Shown: in pieces, positions 25,265-33,292 of the stretch
Numbering within the stretch: position 1 is the stretch's first letter
How the letters are laid out: each line of letters starts with the position of its first letter
From: Methanobacteriota archaeon
Lineage (GTDB): Archaea; Thermoplasmatota; Poseidoniia; Poseidoniales; Poseidoniaceae
Reading direction: 5' to 3'
Assembly (NCBI GenBank): GCA_018659375.1
Contig: JABJMO010000078.1
Span: forward strand, 1-51,476
Length of the DNA stretch: 51,476 nucleotides
Program-made: the position numbers and the translations under genes
Notes under the pieces: model-generated
The model's database searches: none
What the model saw: only the letters and a program-made list of their open reading frames with translations
Told to the model about the DNA's origin: nothing

Positions 25265-26119
25265 CTCGGCTATTGGTATCGCCATACTACCCGGTGTTTG
25301 GCCATAACTTTCACCATGGAAATCAGAACCACAGCTCACCGACATTGATTTATCTTTACAGCGTTGCCAAAGTTCGTAGCGGTAATCATCAGGATGGCTG
25401 CGATGAAAGGCTTCAATTGAATCAACACCACTATCAAAGCAATATTCAACTAATTCCTCAGGAGGTATCCCATAGTAAATTGGGTGTGCTAATGAAGTAA
25501 TTCCGCCGCATTTCTTGACCATTTCGACCGCTTCCTGAACGGTTGGCTTTGGCTGAATTACATGGGCAGGTAATCCGTCTCCAATCCATAATTCAAATGC
25601 TTCAGATTTTGACTCAACATACCCTTTTTCGACCATAACTTCGGCTAAATGAGGTCTACCAATTGAGCCTCCTGCCTTGCTAGAAACTTCAGAGAATTCA
25701 ATTGGCATGCCTAACTCAGTTAACTTTTCAATCATTTTTCTCATGCGTGGAATTCTATTGTTTTGTAATGGTATCAACCACTCTGCAAAAGTACTACTCC
25801 GGGCGTCATTTGATTTAAGACCCGGAAAATAGGCGAGTAGATGCCATGACTTAGATCCCCTGTCACGATTTCTTAATTCAAGTTCATCAGAATTTGCAGA
25901 AAGGCCACATTCACAGGTGATTTCTACACCAGGAATAAAATTTATTCCATGCTTCTGCGCTGCAGCATAAGCATCGTTCCACCCAGCAATAGTATCATGA
26001 TCGGTTAATGACCAATTCTTAACATCATTTACAGCCATCAATTTTGCCACATGATCAACACTATGCTCGCCATCACTATTGGTTGAATGACTGTGAAGGT
26101 CATAGTCTTGCGTCCACAT
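25253..26119 (-). CDS. PHP-domain metal-dependent phosphoesterase
   Basis: A 288-residue PHP protein. Metal ligands are visible in order: DLHSHSTNSDG (H9, H11, D16), LTDHDT (H41, D42) and GVEITCE (E66), then SLAHP and a final CGSDFHG motif. This order matches the YciV/TrpH group (3',5'-nucleoside bisphosphate phosphatase, also a 5'-3' RNA/DNA exonuclease in bacteria). It is cytoplasmic, with no signal peptide. The frame is open 17 codons further upstream, but ATG 26119 is directly before the family start MWTQDYDLHSHS. Its 3' end overlaps tatC (convergent), and it lies downstream of the membrane-protein gene at 26157. Confidence 0.85.
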   Translation of the reverse strand: MWTQDYDLHSHSTNSDGEHSVDHVAKLMAVNDVKNWSLTDHDTIAGWNDAYAAAQKHGINFIPGVEITCECGLSANSDELELRNRDRGSKSWHLLAYFPGLKSNDARSSTFAEWLIPLQNNRIPRMRKMIEKLTELGMPIEFSEVSSKAGGSIGRPHLAEVMVEKGYVESKSEAFELWIGDGLPAHVIQPKPTVQEAVEMVKKCGGITSLAHPIYYGIPPEELVEYCFDSGVDSIEAFHRSHPDDYRYELWQRCKDKSMSVSCGSDFHGESYGQTPGSMAIPIAELCF

Positions 26120-26156
26120 GGTTAAGACGAAGTGTTGGACACATTTGAACTTATGA

Positions 26157-26939
26157 TTAAAACAGGTCATCTAGATTAGGTAGTTCAGGAGTAGATATCT
26201 CATTATTTTCACTACTTAGGAAATTATCTAACTCAGATAGGTCAGGAAGAGATTCAGTTGTTGGTTTTTTAGGCAAAGGTATCTCGTTTAATAGCGAATC
26301 TATGTCAGACAATGATGGTAGTTTAGGTGCAGAATTATCCGCCATTTCAGCTATATCTGGTAGGTCAGGTAAATCTGAAGTGATTTGTTGGGTGTCAGCA
26401 TCAACTTTGCCAGATGGTAACGGGACATTGGTTGATGAATCCATAATTTTTTGATTCACCGCTAATAATGGTACATCCAGAACCTGGTCGGCATGTCGGT
26501 GAGGTGCTGGTAATTGTTCAGCCATCATCTTTGCATCTTGACCTAGTTTCCCCGCACTCAAGGTTCCAATCGCACTATCGATTTGTTGTGCATTGATGTC
26601 AGACTTAGCACCGATGATACTTTCAATGATGTTTTTTGTCTGCAGGTTTTCTATTTGATTTGGTATGGTGGGTGTATTGGACTTAGTTGGTGTTTCTTCC
26701 ATTGCAGTAAGTTGTTGTTCTAACGTAGGGCTGTTAGATAATGTGGGTATTTTTCGCTCCTTCGACGATATAATACTAATGATTAGCAAAAGAGCAGCAA
26801 GGCCAAATCCTACATACTCTTCAATGGATAATCCTGAATTGCTCAGTAAATCTAGCTTCAAGTTGACGGCCGTTCCAATTGCCACCAGGACAGTAAGAAT
26901 CTTGCTGGCATTTGCCAGTCTTGGTGCTACCTGCTCCAT
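26157..26939 (-). CDS. Membrane-anchored protein with repeated acidic LPxLxDLD motifs
   Basis: About 260 residues, not recognised. Two hydrophobic segments near the N terminus (ASKILTVLVAIGTAVNL and YVGFGLAALLLIISIIS) are followed by about 200 polar residues. The C-terminal third repeats a short motif four times: LPDLPDIAEM, LPSLSDIDSLL, LPDLSELDNFL and LPNLDDLF. Such Leu/Asp motifs often act as docking peptides. The reading frame continues to a TTG at 26981 that overlaps the folD stop (TTGA); the ATG at 26939 is given here as the more conservative start, but the TTG would make a typical overlapping operon. It is probably co-transcribed with folD. Confidence 0.55.
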   Translation of the reverse strand: MEQVAPRLANASKILTVLVAIGTAVNLKLDLLSNSGLSIEEYVGFGLAALLLIISIISSKERKIPTLSNSPTLEQQLTAMEETPTKSNTPTIPNQIENLQTKNIIESIIGAKSDINAQQIDSAIGTLSAGKLGQDAKMMAEQLPAPHRHADQVLDVPLLAVNQKIMDSSTNVPLPSGKVDADTQQITSDLPDLPDIAEMADNSAPKLPSLSDIDSLLNEIPLPKKPTTESLPDLSELDNFLSSENNEISTPELPNLDDLF

Positions 26940-26977
26940 AGTTGTAGACAGAAGTAAGGTAGATATGATGTTTACCT

Positions 26978-27850
26978 TCAAAATCGAAATTCAGCAGAAC
27001 GTACTGTATTTTCCATCAACATAGCGACAGTCATCGGCCCAACGCCACCTGGAACTGGAGTAATCCATGAAGCAATCTGACTGGCAGACTTCTCTACATC
27101 TCCCACAAGAATATAGCCACGCTTAGCATTAACGTCACTAACTCTGTTTATACCTACATCAACCACTATTGCTCCTGGTTTTATCCACGATTTCTTGACC
27201 ATGTTTGGCCTACCAACAGCAGCTACAATAATATCTGCGTCTAAACATTGTTTTGCAAGATCTGCGGTTCTGGAATGTGCTATTGTAACAGTCGCATCTG
27301 CCCCTCTAGATGCTAGTAAAATTGCTTGTGGCATACCAACATTTCTTGAACGGCCAATTACCAATGCTTGCTTACCTTTAGTTTCAATTCCAGCCCAGTC
27401 AAGTAATCGCATTACTCCATTTGGAGTGCAAGGAATCAAGCAATCATCTCGTGATTGAACCAATCGGCCCAGATTCACCGGATGGAACCCATCAACATCT
27501 TTTAGCGGGTCAATCAAGTCGGTAAGTAATTCTTCATTGATGTGATTTGGTAGTGGGGACTGAATTAAGATTCCATGAACTAAGTGATCATTATTTAGTT
27601 CATTAATGACCTCGATGAGTTCAGTTTCTTTTGATGATTCAGACATCTCAATGTGAGTGCTTTTAATTCCTAACCGTTGGCAAGCACGGATTTTAGCGCC
27701 AACATAAACATGACTTGCAGGGTCGTCTCCAACAATTATTACCGCAATGTGCGGTCTTATACCAGCAATTTGACATTTTTTAATGCGCTCCTTTAGTGAC
27801 TCTTCAACGGCAGCAGCACATGCTTTACCGTCTAATATTTGAGCCACCAT
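26978..27850 (-). CDS. folD: Methylenetetrahydrofolate dehydrogenase/cyclohydrolase FolD
   Basis: A 290-residue bifunctional enzyme that converts 5,10-methylene-THF to 10-formyl-THF with NAD(P)+. Seen: ASHVYVGAKIRACQRLGI with Y49 and the catalytic K53, LIQSPLPNHINEELL, PLKDVDGFHPVNLGRL, the nucleotide-binding VIGRSRNVGMP, and the C-terminal WITPVPGGVGPMTVAMLMENT. It links the glycine cleavage system genes at 42060-46134 with purine and formyl-group synthesis and implies tetrahydrofolate as one-carbon carrier. The ATG at 27850 has an AT-rich TATA-like stretch (AATAAAG) about 22-27 nt upstream on the minus strand. The membrane-protein gene follows directly. Confidence 0.95.
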   Translation of the reverse strand: MVAQILDGKACAAAVEESLKERIKKCQIAGIRPHIAVIIVGDDPASHVYVGAKIRACQRLGIKSTHIEMSESSKETELIEVINELNNDHLVHGILIQSPLPNHINEELLTDLIDPLKDVDGFHPVNLGRLVQSRDDCLIPCTPNGVMRLLDWAGIETKGKQALVIGRSRNVGMPQAILLASRGADATVTIAHSRTADLAKQCLDADIIVAAVGRPNMVKKSWIKPGAIVVDVGINRVSDVNAKRGYILVGDVEKSASQIASWITPVPGGVGPMTVAMLMENTVRSAEFRF

Positions 27851-27890
27851 GTTCGTGCGAGTAGACTTTCTTTATTGATTATTTGCGTGA

Positions 27891-28343
27891 TTATTCCAAC
27901 CCACCACCAATGTTATTTTCACTACCAGGCACTGTGGCAAAGAGTCTAGAATCATCACTAAATGACTTGAATTCTATCGAGTTTCCCGAGGGGTCATCGA
28001 TAAACATTGTAGCCTGTTCACCAATTTTACCTGGGTAGCGTACATGTGGTTTTATTCTAAAATCAACTTTATCGGTGACTAACCGATCTCGTAATTGGTG
28101 CCAATGTTCCCATTCCATGACTATGCCAAAGTGGAATGGTGGTACTTGTTTCCCGTCAACCTTGCCATGTTGTGAAAATTTGGGCATTTGCTCGACAAGA
28201 TGAGCAACTATTTGGTGGCCATAGAAATTGAAATTAATTGACTTCGGGGTTCTTCTACCAATACTACAACCTATTGAATTAACGTAAAATTCTTCGGTTA
28301 ACTCAAGACTAACCACTGGAAAAGCCAAATGAAATGGTCTCAT
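27891..28343 (-). CDS. VOC-superfamily (glyoxalase/dioxygenase-like) protein
   Basis: A 150-residue single VOC domain pair. MRPFHLAFPV starts the first beta-alpha-beta-beta unit, the middle has FNFYGHQIVAHL, and the second unit has PPFHFGIVM and FIDDPSGNSIEFKSF. H5, H71 and E124 sit at the usual metal-ligand positions. The phrase GEQATMFIDDPSGNSIEFK is typical of a widespread group annotated only as VOC or extradiol-dioxygenase-like; substrate unknown. An upstream extension of the frame would read through the tRNA-Thr gene, so ATG 28343 is the real start. It begins 35 nt after the tRNA's CCA on the same strand. Confidence 0.82.
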   Translation of the reverse strand: MRPFHLAFPVVSLELTEEFYVNSIGCSIGRRTPKSINFNFYGHQIVAHLVEQMPKFSQHGKVDGKQVPPFHFGIVMEWEHWHQLRDRLVTDKVDFRIKPHVRYPGKIGEQATMFIDDPSGNSIEFKSFSDDSRLFATVPGSENNIGGGLE

Positions 28344-28361
28344 GCTACCACTTAGTAGTCC

Positions 28362-28373
28362 ACAGTTAACTGT
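28362..28373. repeat. 12-bp perfect palindrome between tRNA-Thr and the VOC gene
   Basis: ACAGTTAACTGT is a perfect palindrome lying 5 nt past the CCA end of the tRNA and 18 nt before the VOC start codon. It might be an operator for the VOC gene, part of the tRNA 3' trailer, or chance; no T-run follows on the minus strand to mark a terminator. Confidence 0.3.
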
Positions 28374-28378
28374 TTTTG

Positions 28379-28454
28379 TGGAGCCAACGGAGGGACTCGA
28401 ACCCCCGACCGTCAGATTACAAATCTGAAGCACTACCAGCTATGCTACGTTGGC
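28379..28454 (-). tRNA. tRNA-Thr(UGU), CCA encoded
   Basis: Reading the minus strand from 28454, the acceptor arms GCCAACG and CGTTGGC pair perfectly, the D arm is GCAT-AGCTGGTA-GTGC, the anticodon arm is TCAGA-TTTGTAA-TCTGA and the T arm is GGGGG-TTCGAGT-CCCTC. The loop TTTGTAA gives anticodon TGT, which reads ACA (Thr). The discriminator is T and is followed by a genomically encoded CCA (28381-28379). Total 76 nt, no intron. Confidence 0.96.
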
Positions 28455-28562
28455 GACGCCCTAGCCAAACAACAATCATTCATCAATGAAACGGATGATT
28501 TGATATATCTTGTCGATAATATCTAGGGGCAATTCAAAGAACATGATTCACTTAGACATGCT

Positions 28563-29837
28563 ATGTCCGATGATACGGCAAATGCTTTCTTGAATGATTT
28601 CGCTCAAACTAAGCAAGGTAATGATACGATTTTCGCTTGCTGGGCTAGATATCAAGCCGCAGTTGCTGACGGGCATGATGCAGTGAATGGTACCATTGGT
28701 GCACTGCTTGAAAATGATGGTAATCTTGCTATTAACCAGACGGTAGATGCCTTTGTTCGTAACTCACCGCCCATTGAAATTGCCGCTTATGCCCCGTTGA
28801 AAGGATTACCTGAATTTCTTGACTTGGCAGTTACTCTGGCCCTTGGTGATGCCCGCAGTGAATTAGAACATATCGGAGTTCATCATACTGCTACAGCCTC
28901 ACCGGGAGGTTCAGGAGCGCTATACTTAGCGGCTGCTAATTTCGCTGATAGAGGGAGTAAGGTCTTGTTACGTGACCGCCATTGGGGTCCTTATGATGGA
29001 TTTCTAGCCGGTTGTGATTTAGGAATTGAAACTTATCCATTACTTGGAGGCAACAATTCGACGGTTGATGTTGAATCGATGATTAGTAGTCTAGACAGTT
29101 TGGCCAAACAGCAATCTAAAGTCATGTCATGGCTTAATGATCCTGCTCACAATCCAACAGGGCTGTCACTAAATTCCGACGCACGTCGTGCTGTTCTACA
29201 AGCATTTTCTGATATGGCTATGTCTCATGAAAATGTTGGCTTCACATTACTTATCGATGCAGCATATCATTTGTATGCTAATGAACCACATGGTTGGGCA
29301 GAAACAATTACTGATGCATTACATGAAGGAATGAACTGGCCAGCAAATCTATTGATTACTTTCGCAATTTCTTTATCTAAATCGCACACTATTTACGGTC
29401 TTAGAGCAGGGGCATTGGTTAGTATTCATCCTGATGAATCAGTAGTCGATAGAATCACTACCGTAATGGGCGTTACTGGTCGACAAACCTGGTCTGCTAG
29501 TTCTCGCCTAGCTCAATACTCAATCGCTCGAATTCACGCTGAAGAAGAATCAGGTGATGCATGGTCGCTGGAACTTGTTAGATTAACAGAACTACTGGCC
29601 AAACGCCGTAAATTGTTCATTGAAGAATGTGCTAAAAATGAGGTGCCAATTAATCCAACCCATGATGGGTTTTTCGCTTGGTTAGAACATGATGATCCAA
29701 AATCAGTGGTTGATTCATGTGCAAATGGACAAGTCTACTTAGTTCCGCTTAAAGGTGGTATAAGAATTGGTCTGTGTGCGATACCGACAGAGCAAATTTC
29801 TAGAGTTGCCAAATCTTTGAAAGACGCTTTACAGTGA
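28563..29837 (+). CDS. Class I/II PLP-dependent aminotransferase
   Basis: A 424-residue fold-type I aminotransferase. Landmarks: GGSGALYLAAANF (PLP phosphate region, 115-127), DPAHNPTGLS with N197, the PLP-pairing IDAAYHLY with D232, the PLP lysine K273 in ISLSKSHTIYGLRAG, and a late arginine in GGIRIGLCAIP. The pattern SLSKSHTIYGLRAG resembles aromatic/aspartate aminotransferases of the TyrB/AspC group, so an amino acid:2-oxoglutarate transamination is likely; the exact substrate cannot be told. ATG at 28563 follows a 108-nt gap after the divergent tRNA. The next gene starts 9 nt after its stop. Confidence 0.85.
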   Translation: MSDDTANAFLNDFAQTKQGNDTIFACWARYQAAVADGHDAVNGTIGALLENDGNLAINQTVDAFVRNSPPIEIAAYAPLKGLPEFLDLAVTLALGDARSELEHIGVHHTATASPGGSGALYLAAANFADRGSKVLLRDRHWGPYDGFLAGCDLGIETYPLLGGNNSTVDVESMISSLDSLAKQQSKVMSWLNDPAHNPTGLSLNSDARRAVLQAFSDMAMSHENVGFTLLIDAAYHLYANEPHGWAETITDALHEGMNWPANLLITFAISLSKSHTIYGLRAGALVSIHPDESVVDRITTVMGVTGRQTWSASSRLAQYSIARIHAEEESGDAWSLELVRLTELLAKRRKLFIEECAKNEVPINPTHDGFFAWLEHDDPKSVVDSCANGQVYLVPLKGGIRIGLCAIPTEQISRVAKSLKDALQ

Positions 29838-29846
29838 GGTTGTAAC

Positions 29847-30227
29847 ATGTCTAGATATCCGCGAGAAAACTTCATTCTCTCCGGATTTATTTGTATTGCT
29901 TTTGGGGCTTTTTTCACGGTAGCAGGGGTCTACACATTAGCTTCGACAGTCGGAGTTTTAGGCATAATATTGTTTGTCTTTGGTATGAGTTTGAAATCCA
30001 AACTTAGTTTGTCAGAGTCTGCCATCAGAGAATGGAGGCCAGATGAAGGCCAATTACCAGATGCTGGTAGGGTAATGTATCGCGTTGATGTTACTATGGA
30101 TGAGCCAATTGAATCGACGATTGTGTGCGGGCCATGCGGCAAGATAACCGTTCATCCCGGACCTAGACCTGATTCTTTTATTTGCCCAACCTGTCAAGTT
30201 CAGTTGTGGGTTGCTGAAGAAGAGTAG
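29847..30227 (+). CDS. Small membrane protein with C-terminal zinc ribbon
   Basis: A 126-residue protein not tied to a named family. Two hydrophobic segments (10-31 and 33-48) form a hairpin. The remaining 75 residues are soluble and end in a zinc ribbon with C94-x2-C97 (CGPC) and C113-x2-C116 (CPTC). N terminus and ribbon should both be in the cytoplasm. It starts 9 nt after the aminotransferase stop and is probably co-transcribed with it. A membrane-tethered zinc ribbon could be an adaptor, but no partner is evident. Confidence 0.68.
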   Translation: MSRYPRENFILSGFICIAFGAFFTVAGVYTLASTVGVLGIILFVFGMSLKSKLSLSESAIREWRPDEGQLPDAGRVMYRVDVTMDEPIESTIVCGPCGKITVHPGPRPDSFICPTCQVQLWVAEEE

Positions 30228-30242
30228 AAAGTGAAAAAATCG

Positions 30243-30264
30243 TCAAATCTAGGCATAGATTTGA
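30243..30264. promoter_or_regulatory. Perfect 9-bp inverted repeat upstream of pheS
   Basis: TCAAATCTA (30243-30251) and TAGATTTGA (30256-30264) form a perfect inverted repeat around the 4-nt spacer GGCA. It sits 26 nt before the pheS ATG (30290), where the TATA/BRE region of a leaderless promoter would be, and 15 nt after the previous stop. It could be an operator or a terminator-type hairpin; no T-run follows. Confidence 0.45.
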
Positions 30265-30289
30265 TAGCACTACTTCCCTTCGTTGTGTC

Positions 30290-31774
30290 ATGGACGCCTC
30301 AACTCTTGTCAATACAGAGCGAAGGATGCTCCGTGTAATGCAGGGTAAGCCAGCCTCCAAATGGCAACTTTCAGATATTTTGACGACTTGTGACTGGACT
30401 GACCAAGCCGTTGCAGTTGGCGCTGGACAAGGTTTAGCAGACAAGAAACTAGTCAAGGTAATTGAACACAGTCAAATCGAGGTTAAACTAGCACCTCAAG
30501 GGCGGCTAGCAATTGACAATGGGTTATTGGAAGCCCGTCTCTATAGTTGGTATCTTGAGTCAAGCGAACCATCAATGAGTAATCTACAACAATCCTTTGA
30601 CAAGCATGAAGCAGGGCCAGGAATTGGTTTGTTGAAAAAGTTAGGGATTTCAATGCAGGCGGGTAAATTTCATTGCGGTGATAACGCTACTGTTGAACAG
30701 CAGATTGCTGAAAGGTCGGAATTTCTAAACTCACTACCTTGTTCACAAGATGACCTTGATGCCGAATTATTAGAACATTTCAAAGGCAGAAGAAATTTTG
30801 TGGAACTGGTTATTACTACTACTAGAACCTGGGAAATAACAAAATCAGGATTAAAAATAGTGGAACAAGATTTAGTGGAAACTGAAGTTATCAACGAAAT
30901 AACTCCTGAACTGTTGCAAAGTGAAAATTGGAAGAATGCTGAATTTAGGGCCTTTGACGTAACTTTGGAATCAGCAACACCAAGAACAGGGCGCAGTCAT
31001 CCAATGCAATCTTTAATCGAACGAATCCGTCATATCTTCTTAGAAATGGGCTTCTCAGAATTAGTCGAAGATTATGTCCAATCAGCAGGCTGGAATATGG
31101 ATGCGTTATTCATACCTCAAGATCATCCAGCAAGAGAAATGCAGGATACATTCTATCTTGATAATCCTAAATCAATAGAGCTCCCAGAAGAGTTAATGAA
31201 AACTTGGTCTGCTATACACCGAGATGGTGGCGAAACTGGTTCGCTTGGGTGGGGTGGTGATTTTTCCAATGAAGTCTCACAAAAAGGCTTACTTAGGACG
31301 CATACAACTGTCAATACCATACAGCATTTAGCAGCAAATCCAACTGAGCCTTGCCGTATGTTTACTGTTGATCGGGTGTTTAGAAAGGAAGCAATTGACC
31401 GAACACATCTGCCAGAATTCCACCAAATTGAAGGAATAATTATGGAAGAAGGCGCTAATCTTCAGATGCTTGTTACCACTTTGAAAACCTTCTATGCTAA
31501 GATGGGTTATCCTGAGGTAAGAGTTAGGCCGGCTTATTTCCCCTATACCGAACCCAGTTTGGAAATTGAAGTAAAGTGGCGTGGCAAGTGGCTAGAATTA
31601 GGCGGTGCTGGAATCTTTAGGCCAGAAGTTACCGAACCATTAGGCATCAAACATCCAGTTCTTGCTTGGGGTATGGGTCTTGAGCGATTGGCCATGCTGG
31701 TACTTGGGCTTGATGATATTAGACAACTATACATTTCAGATTTGGAATGGCTGAGAAATCAGCCGATTATCTAA
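30290..31774 (+). CDS. pheS: Phenylalanyl-tRNA synthetase alpha subunit
   Basis: A 494-residue class II synthetase subunit of the archaeal/eukaryotic type, charging tRNA-Phe as an alpha2beta2 enzyme. Residues 1-220 are the N-terminal winged-helix modules. Motif 1 region PRTGRSHPMQSLIERIR is at 231-247, then DHPAREMQDTFYL (278-290), motif 2 FTVDRVFRKEAIDRTHLPEF (358-377), and motif 3 AWGMGLERLAMLVLG near 460. The beta subunit gene pheT is not next to it, so the two subunits are encoded apart here or pheT lies outside the window. ATG 30290 is preceded by a perfect inverted repeat that may regulate it. Confidence 0.95.
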   Translation: MDASTLVNTERRMLRVMQGKPASKWQLSDILTTCDWTDQAVAVGAGQGLADKKLVKVIEHSQIEVKLAPQGRLAIDNGLLEARLYSWYLESSEPSMSNLQQSFDKHEAGPGIGLLKKLGISMQAGKFHCGDNATVEQQIAERSEFLNSLPCSQDDLDAELLEHFKGRRNFVELVITTTRTWEITKSGLKIVEQDLVETEVINEITPELLQSENWKNAEFRAFDVTLESATPRTGRSHPMQSLIERIRHIFLEMGFSELVEDYVQSAGWNMDALFIPQDHPAREMQDTFYLDNPKSIELPEELMKTWSAIHRDGGETGSLGWGGDFSNEVSQKGLLRTHTTVNTIQHLAANPTEPCRMFTVDRVFRKEAIDRTHLPEFHQIEGIIMEEGANLQMLVTTLKTFYAKMGYPEVRVRPAYFPYTEPSLEIEVKWRGKWLELGGAGIFRPEVTEPLGIKHPVLAWGMGLERLAMLVLGLDDIRQLYISDLEWLRNQPII

Positions 31775-31799
31775 TCGTCCATTAGAGGACTATTTTCAA

Positions 31800-33290
31800 G
31801 TGCTGGAGATGTCTGCATATACTATGGGAATGCTGAATACTATGGATTTAGGCGTGTTTAAACGTCTAGAGACTTGGAAAGCATTTGCTATTGCTGCGGT
31901 TATGTTCATCAGCATTTCGTTTGCCGCATTATCGATGTTTGACAGCATGGATGACATTTTCCAATCTGATGCTGAGCCAGAACCGATTCCTAACATGATA
32001 TTTGAATCCCTCAATCGTACTGGTGTTGAATCTTCATTGGTAAATGAGACTGGTTGGTTTAATTTAGACGACTTACGTGGTTCTATCATAATCTTAGATT
32101 TCATGGCTCATGATTGTAGTAATTGTCATGCAGTTCAGTATCACCTAGAGGACAACATGGACAATTGGTCAGAAATGGCTAATGAAAACGGCAAGAGTTT
32201 CCATATCGTGGCTTACGGAAGTTGGTATGGTGAAGATATAGAATATCTCAATGAATCAGATGACCGGTACACTGTGCCACTGTATCCTACAGGCATGGGG
32301 TATGATGATTCGGCGATACTTGCTAATGGTGACAGGGTGGACCCTGTTAGACTGTTCACAACAGCAGGGACAGGACAAATTCCTGTGGTAATGGTAATTG
32401 ATGAAGAAGGCTTCATAATAGAACGTCAAGCTACAGGTTCGCCAACAGATAAATGGGACTCATTTGATTCTGTAGTTGAAGAAGCAATATCGGGTCCAGT
32501 AAGTGACACAGTAGATCTAAGAATCGGCTGGGAAGAACCATCCACGTCTTACGTTGCAGTATTTGTATTGGGTATGATTCTGTCAATCTTGGTGTATTTC
32601 TCGCCTTGTGCATTCCCTGTTTTGCCAGGCTTCATATCATATTATCTCTCATTGGGGGCAAGAGAAGATGAATTAATTGAAGCTGGTAAGTTGAAAACCA
32701 AAATGCCCAGTCCGTTAGTTATTGGTTCTCTATCTGGATTTGGGATGTGGACATTTTTCCTCTTTATTGGCATAATTGCTGTAGTGATGGGGGAAGCGTT
32801 TCAGAAATCCGGATTAGTTCATTACATCGCCATAGGAATTGCCATATTGCTGATAATTCTTGGGTCGATGATGTTACTTGGTGTAACCTCACATGTTATG
32901 GGCTTTGTACAAAAATTCGTTGATCGATATAGCACAACAGAGGATGACGACATCTTTACTCCTAGGCGTAATATGTATCTGTATGGAATTGGTTATGCTG
33001 CTGCCTCTATTGATTGTACTGCTGCTGCCGTATTGCCATTTGTGCTTTATCTTGGAACTCTTGGTGGGGCTGCAATAACTTTAGGTATTAGTGGCTTAAT
33101 GCTTGGCTTACTAATTCTAATGATTACCGTAACCATGATGGTAGGTCTTGGGCGTCAAGTTATGATAAATTTCCTCAGAAGAGCAACTGGTACAATCAAA
33201 CTTGTTGGTTCATGGATGATGATTATGGCTGGGATAAGTTTGACTTTGTATCTAACTAATCGGGATGCGGTAAGTGCGGTATTTGGCTAA
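31800..33290 (+). CDS. Thioredoxin-CcdA fusion (disulfide/thiol transfer across the membrane)
   Basis: About 496 residues. One membrane segment (28-47) leads to an outside thioredoxin-like domain (about 85-230) with DFMAHDCSNCHAV (C106, C109). A CcdA/DsbD transmembrane domain follows, with the paired cysteines C270 in YFSPCAFPVLPG and C406 in SIDCTAAAVLP and about seven segments. CcdA passes electrons from cytoplasmic thioredoxin to the outside; a fused thioredoxin would be the acceptor, so this resembles DsbD with the order of domains reversed. GTG 31800 is the first start; ATGs at 31809, 31824 or 31830 are possible. Starts 25 nt after pheS; convergent with the PAP2-like gene, 2 nt apart. 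Confidence 0.87.
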   Translation: MLEMSAYTMGMLNTMDLGVFKRLETWKAFAIAAVMFISISFAALSMFDSMDDIFQSDAEPEPIPNMIFESLNRTGVESSLVNETGWFNLDDLRGSIIILDFMAHDCSNCHAVQYHLEDNMDNWSEMANENGKSFHIVAYGSWYGEDIEYLNESDDRYTVPLYPTGMGYDDSAILANGDRVDPVRLFTTAGTGQIPVVMVIDEEGFIIERQATGSPTDKWDSFDSVVEEAISGPVSDTVDLRIGWEEPSTSYVAVFVLGMILSILVYFSPCAFPVLPGFISYYLSLGAREDELIEAGKLKTKMPSPLVIGSLSGFGMWTFFLFIGIIAVVMGEAFQKSGLVHYIAIGIAILLIILGSMMLLGVTSHVMGFVQKFVDRYSTTEDDDIFTPRRNMYLYGIGYAAASIDCTAAAVLPFVLYLGTLGGAAITLGISGLMLGLLILMITVTMMVGLGRQVMINFLRRATGTIKLVGSWMMIMAGISLTLYLTNRDAVSAVFG

Positions 33291-33292
33291 TT

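Noticed and set aside
26665-27024. 119-codon plus-strand frame opposite the membrane protein and folD
   Set aside because: It spans two confident leftward genes and resembles nothing; antisense shadow.
28344-28433. N-terminal extension of the VOC protein
   Set aside because: The extra residues are a translation of the tRNA-Thr gene.
31770-31786. TCTAAT-N5-ATTAGA inverted repeat at the pheS stop as terminator
   Set aside because: Only 6-bp AT-rich arms, no T-run after it, and the next gene starts 25 nt downstream; could easily be chance.
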